Positions 62,621 through 64,000 of a DNA stretch of 64,000 nucleotides are shown piece by piece. The notes under the pieces were generated by a model. It searched no databases. It had not been told where the DNA came from and saw only the letters and a list, made by a program, of their open reading frames with translations. Origin of the DNA: Sinotaia quadrata (taxonomy: Eukaryota; Mollusca; Gastropoda; Architaenioglossa; Viviparidae); assembly GCA_028829895.1 (NCBI GenBank), contig CM054181.1, positions 33,544,259 through 33,608,258 on the forward strand, written 5' to 3'. Position 1 is the stretch's first letter. Each line of letters opens with the position of its first letter. The position numbers and the translations under genes are program-made.

Positions 62621-63003
62621 CACATGCCCTCGCTGTCGCTGTCTGCCAGTGCGGTGGCTGTTGTGGAATCTGCAAAAGGGGACATTACTCGAGGAATCAT
62701 TGCCGGCAGCGAGGAACACGACTTCATCGACACGGAGCTAGGCGTGGCTGTTCTGTCAATGCTGGAGTTGAATTCGTGGAGATTCGGACAGAACATCATG
62801 CTTGGCAAAAGCAGCAGTCAGAGTCACACCCGATGCCGTTACTGCAGCATTCTCATTCAAACAAATGCGACGGAGGTCCGAAGGAATGTGAACATTTACA
62901 AAGTTCGCAGATTGCGTGTTATCATAGTCCCGCGCGATATACTATCGAACACATCAGCAGTTTAAGTGCAGAAGATGTGACTACTTCTACTCGGACAGCA
63001 TAG
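62617..63003 (+). other. Open in-frame extension after the receptor stop (128 codons)
   Basis: There are no stops in the receptor frame from 62617 to 63000. The predicted extension is rich in Cys, Arg and His at first and then Gln, Ser and His. Its third positions are less GC-rich than in the competing frame at 62624, so the open frame may partly be a shadow of that other frame. Confidence 0.35.
62624..62965 (+). CDS. Possible downstream ORF in the receptor 3' region
   Basis: This 113-codon frame starts 8 bases after the receptor's TGA, in the +1 frame relative to it, with an in-frame TAG just upstream (62618-62620). The first 65 residues have a balanced, protein-like composition (for example GSEEHDFIDTELGVAV) and GC-rich third positions like the receptor. 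The start context is weak (C at -3). It could be an old C-terminal extension displaced by a frameshift, a conserved 3' UTR, or a small downstream ORF. No family was recognised. Confidence 0.25.
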   Translation: MPSLSLSASAVAVVESAKGDITRGIIAGSEEHDFIDTELGVAVLSMLELNSWRFGQNIMLGKSSSQSHTRCRYCSILIQTNATEVRRNVNIYKVRRLRVIIVPRDILSNTSAV

Positions 63004-63900
63004 TCTCGAGACAACATCTAGTTTCGGGACAAGCACTGGATTCAAATTGCTTATTCAATGGACAAGAGTTCAGACTTTCAGGCAGAAGCTAATATACTTA
63101 TTAACAATGCTTGTAGATTGTAGGCGAATAGTTGTGGCTAAAACTTCAGAGAACTGGTCTAAAGGACAAACTTTTGTAGTTAACGTCACGCATTTTAATG
63201 TATTTGATCAGCACATGACAGAAGCGAAAGTGACATATTTTAAGATAAAGACTTGCATTACTAACAAGATTAAATTGAGTGACGTGGAAAACATGGGCAA
63301 ATGACTATGGACGGGAGGTTACTTTGCCACAGTACAATCAATGGGATGTGTGTGAGCTACATGTCGATGCAACTTCAGTTTGATAAGAAACAACAAAAAC
63401 CGTTACGTCTTCAAACAAATCGTCCTTTATCTATACATCACACCAGTTCTCTTCATCACACTGACTTGTGTATCATTGACAAACTGTGCAGTGTGAATTG
63501 TCAAAGAGCATAAGACAAAAATCCACACAATGTGTGAAATGTGAGAAATTTGACAATGTCAATATACAATGTCCAGGTGAGCGAACACATTTGTGGAAAT
63601 CACACTGCGTAAGTATGTCTATTCGTTTGATACGTACATACCCGCCAACAGCGACACCTGACGCCATTGACTTCGCATGAGCTATATAAAACTTCCTATT
63701 TTCAGTTGCATTTGAATTTTTCTCATTTCTGATATTTCTGATAAACACTCAAAGAGGCTTGACGCAGTTGTTAGTGAACGAGTATCTGTTGACATGGCAA
63801 CGTACCCTGAATGCGTGTCATCTGTACACAGTATATGTCTATGAAAAGGACGTGTTTATTATATGCTTCTCAGTAAATGATGCTGTCAGTTAATGTATAT
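63004..63900 (+). other. Presumed receptor 3' UTR
   Basis: AT content rises progressively and only short frames occur. No other gene, RNA or array is visible. Confidence 0.4.
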
Positions 63901-63909
63901 AAATGTAAT

Positions 63910-63915
63910 AATAAA
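63910..63915 (+). terminator. Candidate polyadenylation signal AATAAA
   Basis: A canonical hexamer 1.3 kb after the receptor stop in AT-rich sequence. It is one plausible 3' end of the transcript. Confidence 0.4.
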
Positions 63916-64000
63916 AATACACAAGACTAATGCGTAGTCTATGAAATAATAGGAATAGTACAAATGTGCATTGACTAGCATATGATATAATATATAAAAT

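Overview
The window is AT-rich, gene-poor animal DNA, most likely from a mollusc and plausibly a cephalopod. That guess is an inference from four things: an intron-containing, spiralian-looking neuropeptide receptor, very long TCTA/GATA microsatellites, dense minisatellites and several retroelement types. The sequence itself does not name the organism. Nothing is bacterial: there are no operons, and most long reading frames are tandem repeats read as if they were genes.

The only convincing intact gene is at the right end. A complete 408-residue class A GPCR (61390-62616, +) is encoded in one exon that begins 6 bases after a splice acceptor. It resembles the bombesin / CCHamide / EP-GGNG neuropeptide receptor group. 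Its stop lies in the context TGA CTA G, the known metazoan stop-readthrough motif. The same frame then stays open for 128 more codons, while a different downstream frame (62624-62965) looks more protein-like.

The main mobile-element discovery is at 38326-40590. It is a 2,265-bp DNA element with roughly 110-bp imperfect terminal inverted repeats beginning CACTG, flanked by the 3-bp duplication TAA, and inserted inside a short 54-bp tandem repeat whose other units show the empty site. It carries on the minus strand a broken but nearly full-length gene of the uncharacterised family often labelled Cc8L18.2-like. This suggests that the family may be the transposase, or a passenger gene, of a CACTA/CMC-like transposon.

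Eight copies of one 1-1.5 kb dispersed element (6.5, 11.2, 16.7, 21.8, 31.0, 50.5, 51.7 and 58.8 kb) have TG...CA ends. The best copy has a perfect 5-bp target duplication, so they are read as solo LTRs. Other elements are two decayed 3' ends of a LINE with a restriction-like endonuclease motif (4.1 kb minus, 24.6 kb plus) and a decayed Ty3/gypsy pol fragment (27.9 kb).

Most of the rest is about forty separate minisatellite and microsatellite arrays, mostly with units of 19-65 bp and different sequences, separated by AT-rich DNA with no recognisable function. The left 1.6 kb has seven CACGTG E-boxes beside a CpG-containing patch and may be a promoter or enhancer of a gene outside the window.
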